Below, piece after piece: positions 20,268 through 28,533 of a stretch of DNA of 64,000 nucleotides. Source of the stretch: an uncultured Pelagibacteraceae bacterium (GTDB taxonomy: Bacteria > Pseudomonadota > Alphaproteobacteria > Pelagibacterales > Pelagibacteraceae); the NCBI GenBank assembly GCA_902590295.1, contig CACIWH010000001.1:45645-109644 (forward strand), written 5' to 3'. Every line of letters begins with the position of its first letter. The first letter of the stretch is position 1. A program made the translations under genes and the position numbers. A model generated the notes under the pieces. That model searched no databases. It saw only the letters and a list, made by a program, of their open reading frames with translations, and was not told the DNA's origin.

Positions 20268-21186
20268 ATTTAGCTTTTTGAAGAACAGATTGTTTAGCTT
20301 TAGGATATTCCTTTTTTACTCCCTTAATCATTAAACAACCTTGATCTTTTTCTCCGATTTGAACTAATGATACTCCAAGCTTAAGTAAATTAATAGCTGC
20401 CTTTTCACTTTTTGGATATTTTTGATAACCTTCTAGATATGCTGACGCTGCATCAGTATACAGCTGTCTTATCCTGAAAGTTTCTGCATACCAATATTGA
20501 GCATTCCCGGCTAAGTTATGCTCTGGATTATCCATTACGAATTCTCTCAAAGCTCTTTCGGCTGTAGTGTAATCTCCTTGTTTTAAAAGACTAGTTGCAA
20601 AATTATATTGCTCTTTTGGATCTGTTTTTGGTAAAATTTTTTCTTCAGTCACAAAATTTTCTGTAACTACACTGCTTGTTGTTTCAATAGATTGGGTCTT
20701 TTGAACTAAATCTTTTGTTTCAGTATCTTTGTAAGTAATTGAACCTAGGTCTTGAGGTTGAGATGATCCGGGTAAAGTTTTATCTGGTTTTGAAGTAACA
20801 ACTTTATTAACATTTCCAACTTCAAGTTCTTGGAATCTTAATTGATTATCAGCCTGTACTTTAGATAACCTGCTAGATAGTTTGTCAATTTTAAAATTTA
20901 TTTCTTCAAACTTATTAGTTAATTGTTGAAACTGTTGTTCAATCTCTGATAACTTCAATAAATGTCTAGTTAGGACGTCTTCGTCATTGTTACTTAAAAC
21001 CGAACTATTGCTTGTAATATTTTCTGATGACTGTGAATAAACAGCTTTCTCTAAAGTCTTAACATCTTGTTTTAATTTTTTTAAAATTTCGAGAGTATTC
21101 TCTTCAGCACTTGATTGAGATATTAAGATGCTTAAAGCTATAATAAAATATAAAAATCCTTTATTAAAAAGTTTATTAAAGACCAT
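20227..21186 (-). CDS. cpoB: Tol-Pal system protein YbgF / CpoB
   Basis: Periplasmic partner of TolA that links outer-membrane constriction to peptidoglycan synthesis during division. The 319-residue protein begins with a hydrophobic signal peptide (about 10-27, cut near SSA-E). It continues with a coiled-coil segment (roughly 30-125) and a Ser/Thr/Pro/Gln-rich linker, and ends with TPR-like repeats from about 190 (EQYNFATSLLKQGDYTTAERALREF; NAQYWYAETF; AAINLLKLGVSL). This domain order is the YbgF one. It is separated from pal by 79 bases holding an intrinsic terminator, so it may be expressed less than pal or from its own start. Its 3' end overlaps tilS by 41 bases. Confidence 0.9.
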   Translation of the reverse strand: MVFNKLFNKGFLYFIIALSILISQSSAEENTLEILKKLKQDVKTLEKAVYSQSSENITSNSSVLSNNDEDVLTRHLLKLSEIEQQFQQLTNKFEEINFKIDKLSSRLSKVQADNQLRFQELEVGNVNKVVTSKPDKTLPGSSQPQDLGSITYKDTETKDLVQKTQSIETTSSVVTENFVTEEKILPKTDPKEQYNFATSLLKQGDYTTAERALREFVMDNPEHNLAGNAQYWYAETFRIRQLYTDAASAYLEGYQKYPKSEKAAINLLKLGVSLVQIGEKDQGCLMIKGVKKEYPKAKQSVLQKAKYEEKKFDCQKQSS

Positions 21187-21212
21187 TCTTTAATTAATAT
21201 TTATAATAATGG

Positions 21213-21248
21213 CAAAAAAAAGACCCTGGTTTTTTAAAACCAGGGTCT
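21213..21248 (-). terminator. Intrinsic terminator downstream of pal
   Basis: Reading the minus strand, a 9-base GC-containing stem AGACCCTGG/CCAGGGTCT (21248-21221), extended by A-T pairs into the loop, is followed directly by a run of T residues (21220-21213). It lies between the pal stop and the ybgF start. It is the clearest factor-independent terminator in the window. Because ybgF belongs to the same functional cluster, it may act as a partial terminator that keeps pal mRNA abundant. Confidence 0.85.
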
Positions 21249-21265
21249 AAATTTTTTTTAACTAA

Positions 21266-21742
21266 TTAATTTGCTTTTACTGTTACTGATCTTCTATTTT
21301 TTGACCAAGCTAATGGATTTGATCCAGAGTCTACTGGTCTCTCTTTACCATAACTTATCACTGATATTCTGTTCCCAGATATTCCGTAAGTCATTAAATA
21401 GTCTTTAGCAGCGTTAGCTCTTCTTTCACCTAAAGCAAGGTTATATTCTCTAGTTCCTCTTTCGTCTGCATGACCTTCCAATACAACGTTTACTTTTGAA
21501 TTTTTCCTTAACCAAGCAGCTTGTTTTCTTAAAGTTTCTCTAGAAGCAGTTGTTAAGACTGACTCATTAGTTGCAAAGAAAACTCTGTCCGGTACTCCTG
21601 ATGCTAAATATTCAACTGTATCTTTACCAGTGTAAACATCCCCCTGCATTTGATTTGATACTTTTTTCGTCGCGCAGGCAGATAAAAATATTCCTGCTAA
21701 TACAACAAAAAGGATGTTCTTAAAAATTTTGTTTAGTTTCAT
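21266..21742 (-). CDS. pal: Peptidoglycan-associated lipoprotein Pal
   Basis: Outer-membrane lipoprotein that binds peptidoglycan and TolB, tying the outer membrane to the wall. The 158 residues begin with a lipoprotein signal ending LSAC with Cys23 as the lipidated residue. The OmpA-like domain covers about 50-156: RVFFATNESVLT, then VVLEGHADERGTREYNLALGERRA with the diaminopimelate-binding Asp and Arg, and ISVISYGKERP. The ATG has a strong ribosome site, AAGGAG five bases upstream (21753-21748), much better than most genes here, as expected for an abundant lipoprotein. It is followed by an intrinsic terminator. Confidence 0.97.
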   Translation of the reverse strand: MKLNKIFKNILFVVLAGIFLSACATKKVSNQMQGDVYTGKDTVEYLASGVPDRVFFATNESVLTTASRETLRKQAAWLRKNSKVNVVLEGHADERGTREYNLALGERRANAAKDYLMTYGISGNRISVISYGKERPVDSGSNPLAWSKNRRSVTVKAN

Positions 21743-21841
21743 TACTGCTCCTTAAATATAAATATGTACTTTTTCACACCTAAATAGATCTTTCAAGCTT
21801 AAAAATCAAGAATTTAATAAGTTTTAGTAAATTTTTCATTA

Positions 21842-23191
21842 TTATTCACTTAATAATGACGACCAGGATGGGTCCGAGGCATCAGTTTTAGTGTCAACTA
21901 ATCTCTCATTATATCCAGTCAAATCTATAGACCATAATTTAGCCGAAAAACCTTTACCTTCAGAATCTGACTTAGTTTCCCTATAGAATATTAATACTCT
22001 GCCATTTGGAGACCATGATGGTGCCTCTTGGTAATAATTTTCTGTTAGCAATCTTTCTCCACTTCCATCAACTCTCATTACACCAATATAGAATTTGCCT
22101 TTATGAAGTTTGGTAAATGCAATCAAATCTCCCCTTGGAGACCATACTGGGGTGCCGTACAAACCCTTACCAAAAGAAATTCTTTTAACTTTTGAGCCAT
22201 CACTTTTCATGACATAAATTTGTTGGTAGCCACTCCTATCTGAGTTAAAGCATATATATTTACCGTCAGGTGAAAATGAAGGTGAAGTATCTATAGAAGG
22301 ATGATTGGTAATTTTTTCAACAATTCTATTTTCAAGATCCATTGTATATATATCTGAGTTACCATCTTTAGCAAAACTCATAATTATTTTTTTTCCATCT
22401 GGAGAGAATCTTGGAGCAAACGTCATTCCTGGAAAATCACCAACAACTTCTTGAACTCCTGTTTCAATATCTAATAGATAAACTCGAGGTAAGTTTTTAA
22501 AATACGATAAATAAGTAACCATTTGGTTTGTTGGATTAAATCTTGGAGTTAACACCAGCTCATTACCTAAAGTTAAATACTTTGTGTTAAATCCATCTTG
22601 ATCCATAATTGCCAACTTCTTGACTCTATTAGTCTTTGGTCCTTCTTCAGATACATAAATGATCCTAGTGTCAAAATAGCCTTTTTCACCAGTTAACCTT
22701 TGATAAACTTTATCTGTAATAATGTGGCCAACTCTTCTCCAATTATCTGGCACTGTTGTGAAAGCTAAAGCCATCATTTCTTTTCCTGCAAGAACATCCC
22801 ATAATCTAAACTCTACTCTAAGTTTTTCTTTCTCATATTTAACCTCACCAGTAATAAGAGCCTGAGCTTTGATCAAAGACCAATCCTCAAATCTTGGTTT
22901 TAGGTGAGCTATGTCAGGTTTTTGTAAGAATGCTTCTTTTTTAAGAGGATTAAAAAGTCCAGAGGACTTTAAGTTATTTTCCACAACAGAGGATATATCT
23001 TCACCAATATTTTCTCTTTTTAATAAATTTTGAAATTCTTTGACTGACTTTGATTCAACAAACAAAGGGGAGACTGCTATTGGAAGTGGGTCTAGGTTAC
23101 CTCTAGTGATGTCAACCTCAATTAATCCAAATGAAATTTTTGGTATTATTAAAAAAAGCAGTGCAAATATGTATAATTTAGTTTTTTTCAT
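21842..23191 (-). CDS. tolB: Tol-Pal system beta-propeller protein TolB
   Basis: Periplasmic protein that shuttles between Pal and TolA. The 449 residues start with a signal peptide (about 1-22, ending ISFG). They continue with the alpha/beta N-terminal domain (to about 180) and a six-bladed propeller built of repeated WSPDG/FSPDGK-type motifs ([74 protein letters not shown]). The ATG overlaps the tolA stop by 4 bases. A gap of 99 bases to pal shows no hairpin, and pal has its own strong ribosome site. Confidence 0.97.
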   Translation of the reverse strand: MKKTKLYIFALLFLIIPKISFGLIEVDITRGNLDPLPIAVSPLFVESKSVKEFQNLLKRENIGEDISSVVENNLKSSGLFNPLKKEAFLQKPDIAHLKPRFEDWSLIKAQALITGEVKYEKEKLRVEFRLWDVLAGKEMMALAFTTVPDNWRRVGHIITDKVYQRLTGEKGYFDTRIIYVSEEGPKTNRVKKLAIMDQDGFNTKYLTLGNELVLTPRFNPTNQMVTYLSYFKNLPRVYLLDIETGVQEVVGDFPGMTFAPRFSPDGKKIIMSFAKDGNSDIYTMDLENRIVEKITNHPSIDTSPSFSPDGKYICFNSDRSGYQQIYVMKSDGSKVKRISFGKGLYGTPVWSPRGDLIAFTKLHKGKFYIGVMRVDGSGERLLTENYYQEAPSWSPNGRVLIFYRETKSDSEGKGFSAKLWSIDLTGYNERLVDTKTDASDPSWSSLLSE

Positions 23192-24033
23192 CCTTTTAAC
23201 ATTTCTCTAGCATCAAAATTTAATTGAAGATCTTTCCATCTTTCGTATCCAGTTGTAGGTACTCTTAAAGGTTGGCAAAGCCTAATTGCCCTTAAAGCAC
23301 TTTCTGCAAGCACTTTATAAAAACCTTGTCCAGGTTTATTCATTCTTGCATGATCTAAAATTTCAGAATTTATTACGGTACCATCTGGTTTTAAACTTAA
23401 TTTTATTCTAACCAGTAAATTTTCATTATAAGGCAATCCTAAAGGAATACTCCAACAACCAAAAATTTGTGCTTTTAACGCATCTTCCTCACTCAAGGTT
23501 AAAGCGCTTGTTGTAATATTTTTTTGGTTTGATTGTGTAACTTTATCAGTTTTGTTTGTGGTTTCTGCTAATTCTTCTTTAGATTTATCAATTAATGCAG
23601 CAATATTATTTGGGTCAAATAATTCATCTTTTTCAAATTCTGATACTTGTTTAACTTCATCGTCAATTTTCTCAGGATTTTGAATATCCTTCTCAGGTTT
23701 TTTAACTATTTCTTGGTTTTGATCTGGCAATGGTATTGCGTCGGGTTTTTCTTTTTTTACTTGTTTTGGTGGTGCTTGCTCTGATACTAATTTTTCTTTT
23801 TCTTTAACTTTCTCAATAATTTTTTTTGCTTTAGGTGCGAAAGGTATATTTGTTTTATCGGTAATTTGAATAAGTTCTATCGATATTAGTGGAGGTAAAT
23901 CTATAGGTTTTTTTGCTATGAAAGGAAAAGTAAGAGCAGTTATAACAACTAATAAAATATGTAATGCAGATGAAATCGCAATATTCTTTATCATTGGCCT
24001 ATCGTCTTTTTGTAAAAGATTAATTAATTTCAT
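23188..24033 (-). CDS. tolA: TolA-like cell envelope protein
   Basis: Energy-transducing arm of the Tol system, reaching from the inner membrane to TolB and Pal. The 281 residues have one N-terminal transmembrane helix (about 17-40). A long Lys/Glu/Pro/Gln-rich spacer (about 60-180) follows, and then a globular C-terminal domain (about 185-281) with [25 protein letters not shown] and [15 protein letters not shown]. Sequence is poorly conserved in the family; the call rests on architecture and on its exact place between tolR and tolB, overlapping both by 4 bases. The spacer is shorter than in E. coli TolA (421 residues). Confidence 0.88.
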   Translation of the reverse strand: MKLINLLQKDDRPMIKNIAISSALHILLVVITALTFPFIAKKPIDLPPLISIELIQITDKTNIPFAPKAKKIIEKVKEKEKLVSEQAPPKQVKKEKPDAIPLPDQNQEIVKKPEKDIQNPEKIDDEVKQVSEFEKDELFDPNNIAALIDKSKEELAETTNKTDKVTQSNQKNITTSALTLSEEDALKAQIFGCWSIPLGLPYNENLLVRIKLSLKPDGTVINSEILDHARMNKPGQGFYKVLAESALRAIRLCQPLRVPTTGYERWKDLQLNFDAREMLKG

Positions 24034-24446
24034 CTTTCTTTATAAGGTTCTGAAATTAAAGCTACTTTTGTAAAACCAGAGCCTGACAACATTCCCATTA
24101 CCTCAAGAACTCTTCCATAATTAATTGTTTTATCACCCCTTACATAAATTCTTGTATCTGTTCTATTTTTTGAAACTGCAAGTATTTTTGCAATTACATT
24201 ATCATAATCAACTTTTGCTTCTTGAATAAATATTTCACCCTTAGAATTAATGGTAAGCGTTAAAGGTTCTTGCTCCTCTGGTAATGAGTCTGCGGAACTT
24301 TCTGGTAGATCAACCTGAACTCCGACTGTCAACAATGGGGCTGTAACCATAAACACAATTAATAAAACAAGCATAACATCCACAAAAGGTGTAACATTTA
24401 TTTCACTCATTGGTTCTTTAGAATTTTTTTTTAGACTAAAAGCCAT
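24030..24446 (-). CDS. tolR: Tol-Pal system protein TolR (ExbD family)
   Basis: Inner-membrane partner of TolQ in the proton-driven motor that powers TolA. The 138 residues have a short cytoplasmic N-terminus with SEINVTPFVDVMLVLL, in which Asp23 is the conserved membrane aspartate needed for proton use. One transmembrane helix (about 21-42) and a periplasmic domain ending GFTKVALISEP follow. The size is typical (142 in E. coli). It overlaps tolA by 4 bases and follows tolQ by 4. ExbD would look similar, but the cluster fixes it as TolR. Confidence 0.95.
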   Translation of the reverse strand: MAFSLKKNSKEPMSEINVTPFVDVMLVLLIVFMVTAPLLTVGVQVDLPESSADSLPEEQEPLTLTINSKGEIFIQEAKVDYDNVIAKILAVSKNRTDTRIYVRGDKTINYGRVLEVMGMLSGSGFTKVALISEPYKER

Positions 24447-24450
24447 AAGT

Positions 24451-25125
24451 TTAAATTATAGATATAAATCTTTTAGCAAAATTTTCTAATCTCTGAGAAT
24501 ATTTTTTAGAGTCATTATTAAATTTATTGAATGCTATGACAGCAGGGATGGCTGCTAATAAACCTAGTGCTGTTGCAAATAAGGCTTCTGCAATGCCTGG
24601 GGCAACAATTGCAAGACTCGTATTTCTTGAAACAGCTATTGATTGAAATGAATTCATTATACCCCAAACCGTTCCAAACAAACCTATAAATGGAGCCGTA
24701 GAACCCACTGTTGCAAGAAAGGAAAAATTTTTTTCTAAAAAATTTAACTCTGTTTCTATATTAGACTCAAGCAAACCTGTAAGTTTTTCGTTCAAATTAC
24801 TTCTTGATCTAGATTTTAAAACAACCTGCATAGTTTTTCTAAAAACATTTGACATTGGATCATCTTTGCTAGCTGGTAGATTATTATAAAAACTTTCAGC
24901 AGATTTAGATTTCCAGAATTTTTCTTCAAACTCAACGGTGCTCTCATTTATTTTTTTAAACATTTTTAATTTTTCTATAATTATTGCCCAGGAATATATT
25001 GATGCGGCTATTAATATTATTATTACTGATTTGACAACGATATCAGCTCTTAAGAATAGGCTCATTAAAGAAAAATCAACTGAGCTACCTAAGCCAACAG
25101 CTTGAGAAGTTATATCTGCTTCCAT
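24451..25125 (-). CDS. tolQ: Tol-Pal system protein TolQ (ExbB/MotA family)
   Basis: Proton-channel subunit of the Tol motor. Three transmembrane helices are visible (about 30-50, 132-155, 168-190) with the conserved LATVGSTAPFIGLFGTVWGIMNSF segment and GIAEALFATALGLLAAIPAV. I start it at the ATG at 25125; the codon just before it is an in-frame TTG, giving only one more residue. The length is then 224 residues. The acyl-CoA thioesterase ybgC, which usually precedes tolQ, is absent here; a RuvC-like gene and yebC lie upstream instead. It begins the tolQRAB series. Confidence 0.95.
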   Translation of the reverse strand: MEADITSQAVGLGSSVDFSLMSLFLRADIVVKSVIIILIAASIYSWAIIIEKLKMFKKINESTVEFEEKFWKSKSAESFYNNLPASKDDPMSNVFRKTMQVVLKSRSRSNLNEKLTGLLESNIETELNFLEKNFSFLATVGSTAPFIGLFGTVWGIMNSFQSIAVSRNTSLAIVAPGIAEALFATALGLLAAIPAVIAFNKFNNDSKKYSQRLENFAKRFISII

Positions 25126-25163
25126 CAAAAATTTTTCACACTAAAATGTGTCATCAATTTGTC

Positions 25164-25652
25164 TTAATTTTTTTGGATTTGATAGTAAAAACTAGCAATT
25201 AATATTGCGTCAGCTTTATTGGCGTCTTTTTTTCTCGATAATTTAGAAGAAATGTATGGAAAAAACTCAATTGCTTTAGTTCTACTGGAGTCCTTTTGCG
25301 TATTTATAAGATTATAATACTTTTTCCATTTAACTGGTGAAACAAAATCCATCGGTATTTGCATAGCTGAAAATATACCCTTGAGTACTCCAAAAGATTG
25401 GCCAAAATTAAACATGCTTGTAACGCCTTGGCCGGGCATCGCAGATACCTGTTCTATTACCACTTTTATATCCTTCTTATCTTCATTAATAATTGCTCTC
25501 TGAATTTCATTATATATTTGCGATCCATTAACCTGTGATTTGTTTTTTTTTCCAACTGGCATTATAGGCATATCAAAAACATCCAAAATTTTACCATTCT
25601 TGAAAAAGCATATAGCTCCTTTTATCCCTGGGTCTATGCCTATAATTAACAT
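25164..25652 (-). CDS. RuvC-like Holliday junction resolvase, phage-type subfamily
   Basis: A 162-residue RNase H-fold nuclease predicted to cut four-way DNA junctions. Asp7 in GIDPG, Glu67 in VVIEQVSAMPGQG, and Asp143/Asp148 in KKDANKADAILIA fit the RuvC acidic active site (E. coli D7, E66, D138, D141). The middle segment, AMPGQGVTSMFNFGQSFGVLKG followed by FVSPVKWKK, matches RuvC-like proteins of tailed phages and prophages as I remember them, and not cellular RuvC. It sits between yebC and tolQ, exactly where alphaproteobacteria carry ruvC-ruvA-ruvB. It overlaps yebC by 1 base. Composition is like its neighbours, so any acquisition is old. ruvA and ruvB are not in the window. Confidence 0.82.
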   Translation of the reverse strand: MLIIGIDPGIKGAICFFKNGKILDVFDMPIMPVGKKNKSQVNGSQIYNEIQRAIINEDKKDIKVVIEQVSAMPGQGVTSMFNFGQSFGVLKGIFSAMQIPMDFVSPVKWKKYYNLINTQKDSSRTKAIEFFPYISSKLSRKKDANKADAILIASFYYQIQKN

Positions 25653-26377
25653 TATTGCTCCGGTATTTCTAAGTTCGAGTATACCTTTTGAACATCATCA
25701 TGATCTTCTAAAGAATCTAAAAACTTTTTAGCTTCTAAAAATTGCTCTTTGTTTAAGCTAATCTTATTTAAAGGATACCACTCAATATTTGTAGTCAAAA
25801 AATTCTTAATTTTTTTCTCCATAATTTTTTTTACATCATAAATATTCTCTTTATTGCAGTGTATTTCATGATAGCTCTTATTTGAAAAACATTCATCTGC
25901 GCCAGAATTTATTGCTATTTCTAAAATATTATCAGGTTCTATTTGTTCCGCATCTACTCTTATGATTCCAAGATGTTTGAAGTTGTGTGCAGCAGAACCT
26001 TGGGTGCCTAAATTGCCACCGTTTTTTTGAAAAATTTCTCTTATTTTTGATGCTGTTCTATTTTTATTATCAGTTAATGCCTCCACAATTACAGCAATTT
26101 TATAATTGCCAAATCCCTCATACCTTATTTCATCAAAATTAGATTGATCATTAAATTTTGATTTATCAATAGCCCTATCAATATTATCTTTAGGCATATT
26201 AGCTGATCTTGCGGCTTGTATTGCAGATCTTAGTCTATGGTTCATATCAGGATCTTTGTCTCCTAACTTAGCAGCAACAGTAATCTCCCTAGACAATTTA
26301 GAAAAAACTTTTGACCTTTCTTTATCTGCTTTTCCTTTTTTATGTTTGATTCCAGCCCAATGTGAATGACCTGCCAT
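25652..26377 (-). CDS. yebC: YebC/PmpR (TACO1) family protein
   Basis: Member of the YebC family. Long annotated as transcription factors, some members act in translation of difficult peptides such as proline runs. I start it at the ATG at 26377, giving MAGHSHWAGIKHKKG, the family's usual first residues; an upstream in-frame start would add eight residues and overlap the next gene. With this start there are 241 residues and one base between it and the phosphodiesterase gene. KADKERSKVFSKLSREI, MPKDNIDRAI and AVIVEALTDNKNRTASKIR are typical stretches. The ATG falls between ymdB and the RuvC-like gene in one operon. Confidence 0.93.
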   Translation of the reverse strand: MAGHSHWAGIKHKKGKADKERSKVFSKLSREITVAAKLGDKDPDMNHRLRSAIQAARSANMPKDNIDRAIDKSKFNDQSNFDEIRYEGFGNYKIAVIVEALTDNKNRTASKIREIFQKNGGNLGTQGSAAHNFKHLGIIRVDAEQIEPDNILEIAINSGADECFSNKSYHEIHCNKENIYDVKKIMEKKIKNFLTTNIEWYPLNKISLNKEQFLEAKKFLDSLEDHDDVQKVYSNLEIPEQ

Positions 26378-26378
26378 A

Positions 26379-27185
26379 TTAATTTGTATTCTGTAGAACA
26401 CCTCCCATTACAATACTATTTATTTTCTTGGCTAAGCCCGTTTTTGAGCAACAATCAACAATTACACCTGACAAAGTTCCTTCCCCCAAAGATGGAAAAT
26501 GTTTTTCAGCTTTTTTTTTATAAAACTTATTTATAGAATTATCTTTATTCATACCAATTACAGAGTCGTAATCACCACACATCCCGGAGTCCGTTATGTA
26601 AGCAGAACCTTTTTTAAGAATTCGAGCATCATTTGTTGGAACATGTGTATGAGTACCTGTAATTAAAGTTGCTTTTCCATCAAACAAGTGGCCTATTGCC
26701 ATTTTCTCGCTAGTTATTTCCCCATGAACATCGATTATTAAAAAATCGTAGTTTTTTTTTAAATTATAGTTTTTAAGAAATTTTTCTATTTCGATAAAAA
26801 CATCTCCACATTTTCTCATAAAAACATTTCCCATTAAATTTAAAACACCTACTTTAAAGTTATTTTTACTATTAAAAATTTCAAAACCCTTTCCAGGAGC
26901 GGGAGCAGTCAAATTATAAGGTCTTAAAAGTTTTTTCTCTTTCTCAATATGTTCAACGGTTTCTTTTTGATCCCAAACATGGTTTCCTGTAGTTAAAACA
27001 TCTATTCCACATTGAAATAACTCATTTGAAATTTTTTCAGTTATGCCTACTCCATTATCTGCAGCATTCTCACCATTGGCAACAACGAAATCTAAATTTT
27101 TTTGTTTAATTATGTCTGGTAAATAATTTTTAACAACCTCGCAGCCAGATGGTCCAACTATATCTCCTAGGAAAAGTATTCTCAT
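26379..27185 (-). CDS. YmdB-type metallophosphoesterase (TIGR00282 family)
   Basis: A 268-residue calcineurin-like phosphoesterase of the YmdB group; in Bacillus YmdB hydrolyses 2',3'-cyclic nucleotides and affects biofilm and motility. Metal-ligand motifs are clear: FLGDIVG with Asp8, NGENAADN near 37-44, TGNHVWDQ near 66-73, DVHGE near 152-156, and TGTHTHVPTNDARI near 177-190. It ends with IVMGGV. Its stop lies one base before yebC and its start overlaps the cyclo-ligase gene by 4 bases. The physiological substrate in this organism is not known. The call is to family, not to function. Confidence 0.87.
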   Translation of the reverse strand: MRILFLGDIVGPSGCEVVKNYLPDIIKQKNLDFVVANGENAADNGVGITEKISNELFQCGIDVLTTGNHVWDQKETVEHIEKEKKLLRPYNLTAPAPGKGFEIFNSKNNFKVGVLNLMGNVFMRKCGDVFIEIEKFLKNYNLKKNYDFLIIDVHGEITSEKMAIGHLFDGKATLITGTHTHVPTNDARILKKGSAYITDSGMCGDYDSVIGMNKDNSINKFYKKKAEKHFPSLGEGTLSGVIVDCCSKTGLAKKINSIVMGGVLQNTN

Positions 27186-27724
27186 TTGTAAACTTTATCT
27201 TCAGTAAGTATATAGTTCATTTTTTTATCAAATCTATTAGTTGGAACTTTATTTATTTTTTGACAGGAAAGAGCAAGACCAATTTTTAAGATTTTTTTAG
27301 TTTTTTCTAGTTTACCTATAAATCTATCGTAAAAACCACCACCATATCCAAGTCTGTTCAATTTAGCATCAAATGCAACAATTGGGATTACAAGTGTAGA
27401 GGGTATAATTTTTTTTAATTTGATAGGCTCTGGTATGCCAAAATTACTAATTTTTAGAGGACTTTTTTCATTCCATTCGTAAAATGACATGCCTGAGTTT
27501 TTCTCTAAGACTGGTAAAGAAATAATATATTTTTTATTTCTTAAATATTGAATTATTTCTATTGTAGATACTTCGGAACCAATTGGGTAATAAAGACCTA
27601 TCTTCTTATTTTTAGGTATCTTCTTTAACAACTTTATCAAATTTAGACAATTAATTTTTTTGTTTTTAAATTTGAAATTGAATCGCTTTTTTAAAATTAT
27701 TTTTCTAATTTGAGATTTTTTCAC
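27182..27724 (-). CDS. 5-formyltetrahydrofolate cyclo-ligase
   Basis: Converts 5-formyl-THF to 5,10-methenyl-THF with ATP, clearing an inhibitory folate form. The 180 residues show KKSQIRKIILKKR at the N-terminus, GLYYPIGSEVST near 44-55, and the signature LNRLGYGGGFYDRFI near 126-140, which forms the ATP and folate site. It lies 9 bases after zapA. In gammaproteobacteria the zapA-ygfA pair flanks 6S RNA, but here the gap is too small for any RNA gene. It overlaps the phosphodiesterase start by 4 bases. Confidence 0.9.
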   Translation of the reverse strand: MKKSQIRKIILKKRFNFKFKNKKINCLNLIKLLKKIPKNKKIGLYYPIGSEVSTIEIIQYLRNKKYIISLPVLEKNSGMSFYEWNEKSPLKISNFGIPEPIKLKKIIPSTLVIPIVAFDAKLNRLGYGGGFYDRFIGKLEKTKKILKIGLALSCQKINKVPTNRFDKKMNYILTEDKVYK

Positions 27725-27733
27725 AACTAAAAA

Positions 27734-28171
27734 TTAGTTTTTCAAATTCGTTTTTTGAACAAATTCTTCAATTTGTTGAGTTGTATTAGAAATTATTTTA
27801 TCGTATTCATTTTTTAAACTTTGTATCTCATGCTCTAGTTTAGAAATACTTTCAGAAAGTTTTTTTGCCTCATTTTCTTTGTCATCTTTATACTCATAAG
27901 CCAAAGTCTTCAGCTCTTTAAATTTTCCAGTAATATTCTCTATTTCTTTTTTGTTAATATCTACTTTTTTTTTTGTCTCAAAGTATTCATCCATAATTTT
28001 TATCGATGTAATCAATAATAATTTATTTTCTCCTATATTTCCTAGATCTGATTTTAACTTTTCGAATTTTTCACTAAGATGGTTTGCTAACAATTCTAAG
28101 TGCTCTTCCTGGCCATCATCACAAGACAAAAGAAAATCTTTGCCATTAAATTTAATATTTACATTTGCCAT
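27734..28171 (-). CDS. zapA: Cell division protein ZapA
   Basis: Bundles FtsZ filaments at midcell. Residues 1-70 fit the ZapA domain: VNIKFNGKDFLLSCDDGQEE, LSEKFEKLKSDLG and NKLLLITSIKIMDEYFE. A coiled-coil tail of about 65 residues follows (heptads from about 75 to 140). At 145 residues it is longer than E. coli ZapA (109), with the extra length in the coiled coil. It overlaps the upstream coiled-coil gene by 13 bases and is followed by the cyclo-ligase gene, a classic zapA neighbourhood that strengthens the call. Confidence 0.85.
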   Translation of the reverse strand: MANVNIKFNGKDFLLSCDDGQEEHLELLANHLSEKFEKLKSDLGNIGENKLLLITSIKIMDEYFETKKKVDINKKEIENITGKFKELKTLAYEYKDDKENEAKKLSESISKLEHEIQSLKNEYDKIISNTTQQIEEFVQKTNLKN

Positions 28172-28482
28172 TTATCAATTTCATCTAACAGAATATCTGT
28201 TTCTTGGTTTAATTCATCAATTTTCTCGTTAAATTTTAATTGATCTATTTTATGTTTTGAGTTTTTCTCTTTTATGACCTCTAATTGACCCTTTAATTTA
28301 TGATGTTCATCCATTAAATTTTGATGTTTGTTTTCAAGTTGTTTTTTTTCAATTTCTAATTGATTTTTTTGATCAGTTAAAAATTCTATATTTTTTAGAC
28401 CTTCCTCATCCACCAAATTAAGTTTTTTTAATTTGTCTAGAGCTATTTCAAGCTTTTTTTCTTTCTCACTGAAGTATTTCAT
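28159..28482 (-). CDS. Small coiled-coil protein beside zapA
   Basis: I do not recognise a named family with certainty. The 107 residues are almost wholly predicted coiled coil, rich in Lys, Glu, Leu, Ile and Gln with heptad spacing, without signal peptide, membrane segment or cysteine. It is first in the zapA operon, overlapping zapA by 13 bases, and divergent from tkt. In other alphaproteobacteria a small coiled-coil protein (DUF4164) occupies this position, so it is probably the local counterpart, perhaps acting with ZapA in division. That is inference from position and shape only. Confidence 0.6.
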   Translation of the reverse strand: MKYFSEKEKKLEIALDKLKKLNLVDEEGLKNIEFLTDQKNQLEIEKKQLENKHQNLMDEHHKLKGQLEVIKEKNSKHKIDQLKFNEKIDELNQETDILLDEIDKWQM

Positions 28483-28533
28483 ATATATATTATATTATTA
28501 AATTGAGTCATCTTAGTCTAGATAGGTTTACAA

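Noticed and set aside
25129..25163. Terminator between the RuvC-like gene and tolQ.
   Set aside because: Only a four-base stem (ACAC/GTGT) with an interrupted T-run is present, which is not convincing.
27725..27733. Possible 6S RNA between zapA and the cyclo-ligase gene, its usual gammaproteobacterial place.
   Set aside because: The gap is only nine bases, so no RNA gene fits; if present, 6S RNA must be elsewhere.
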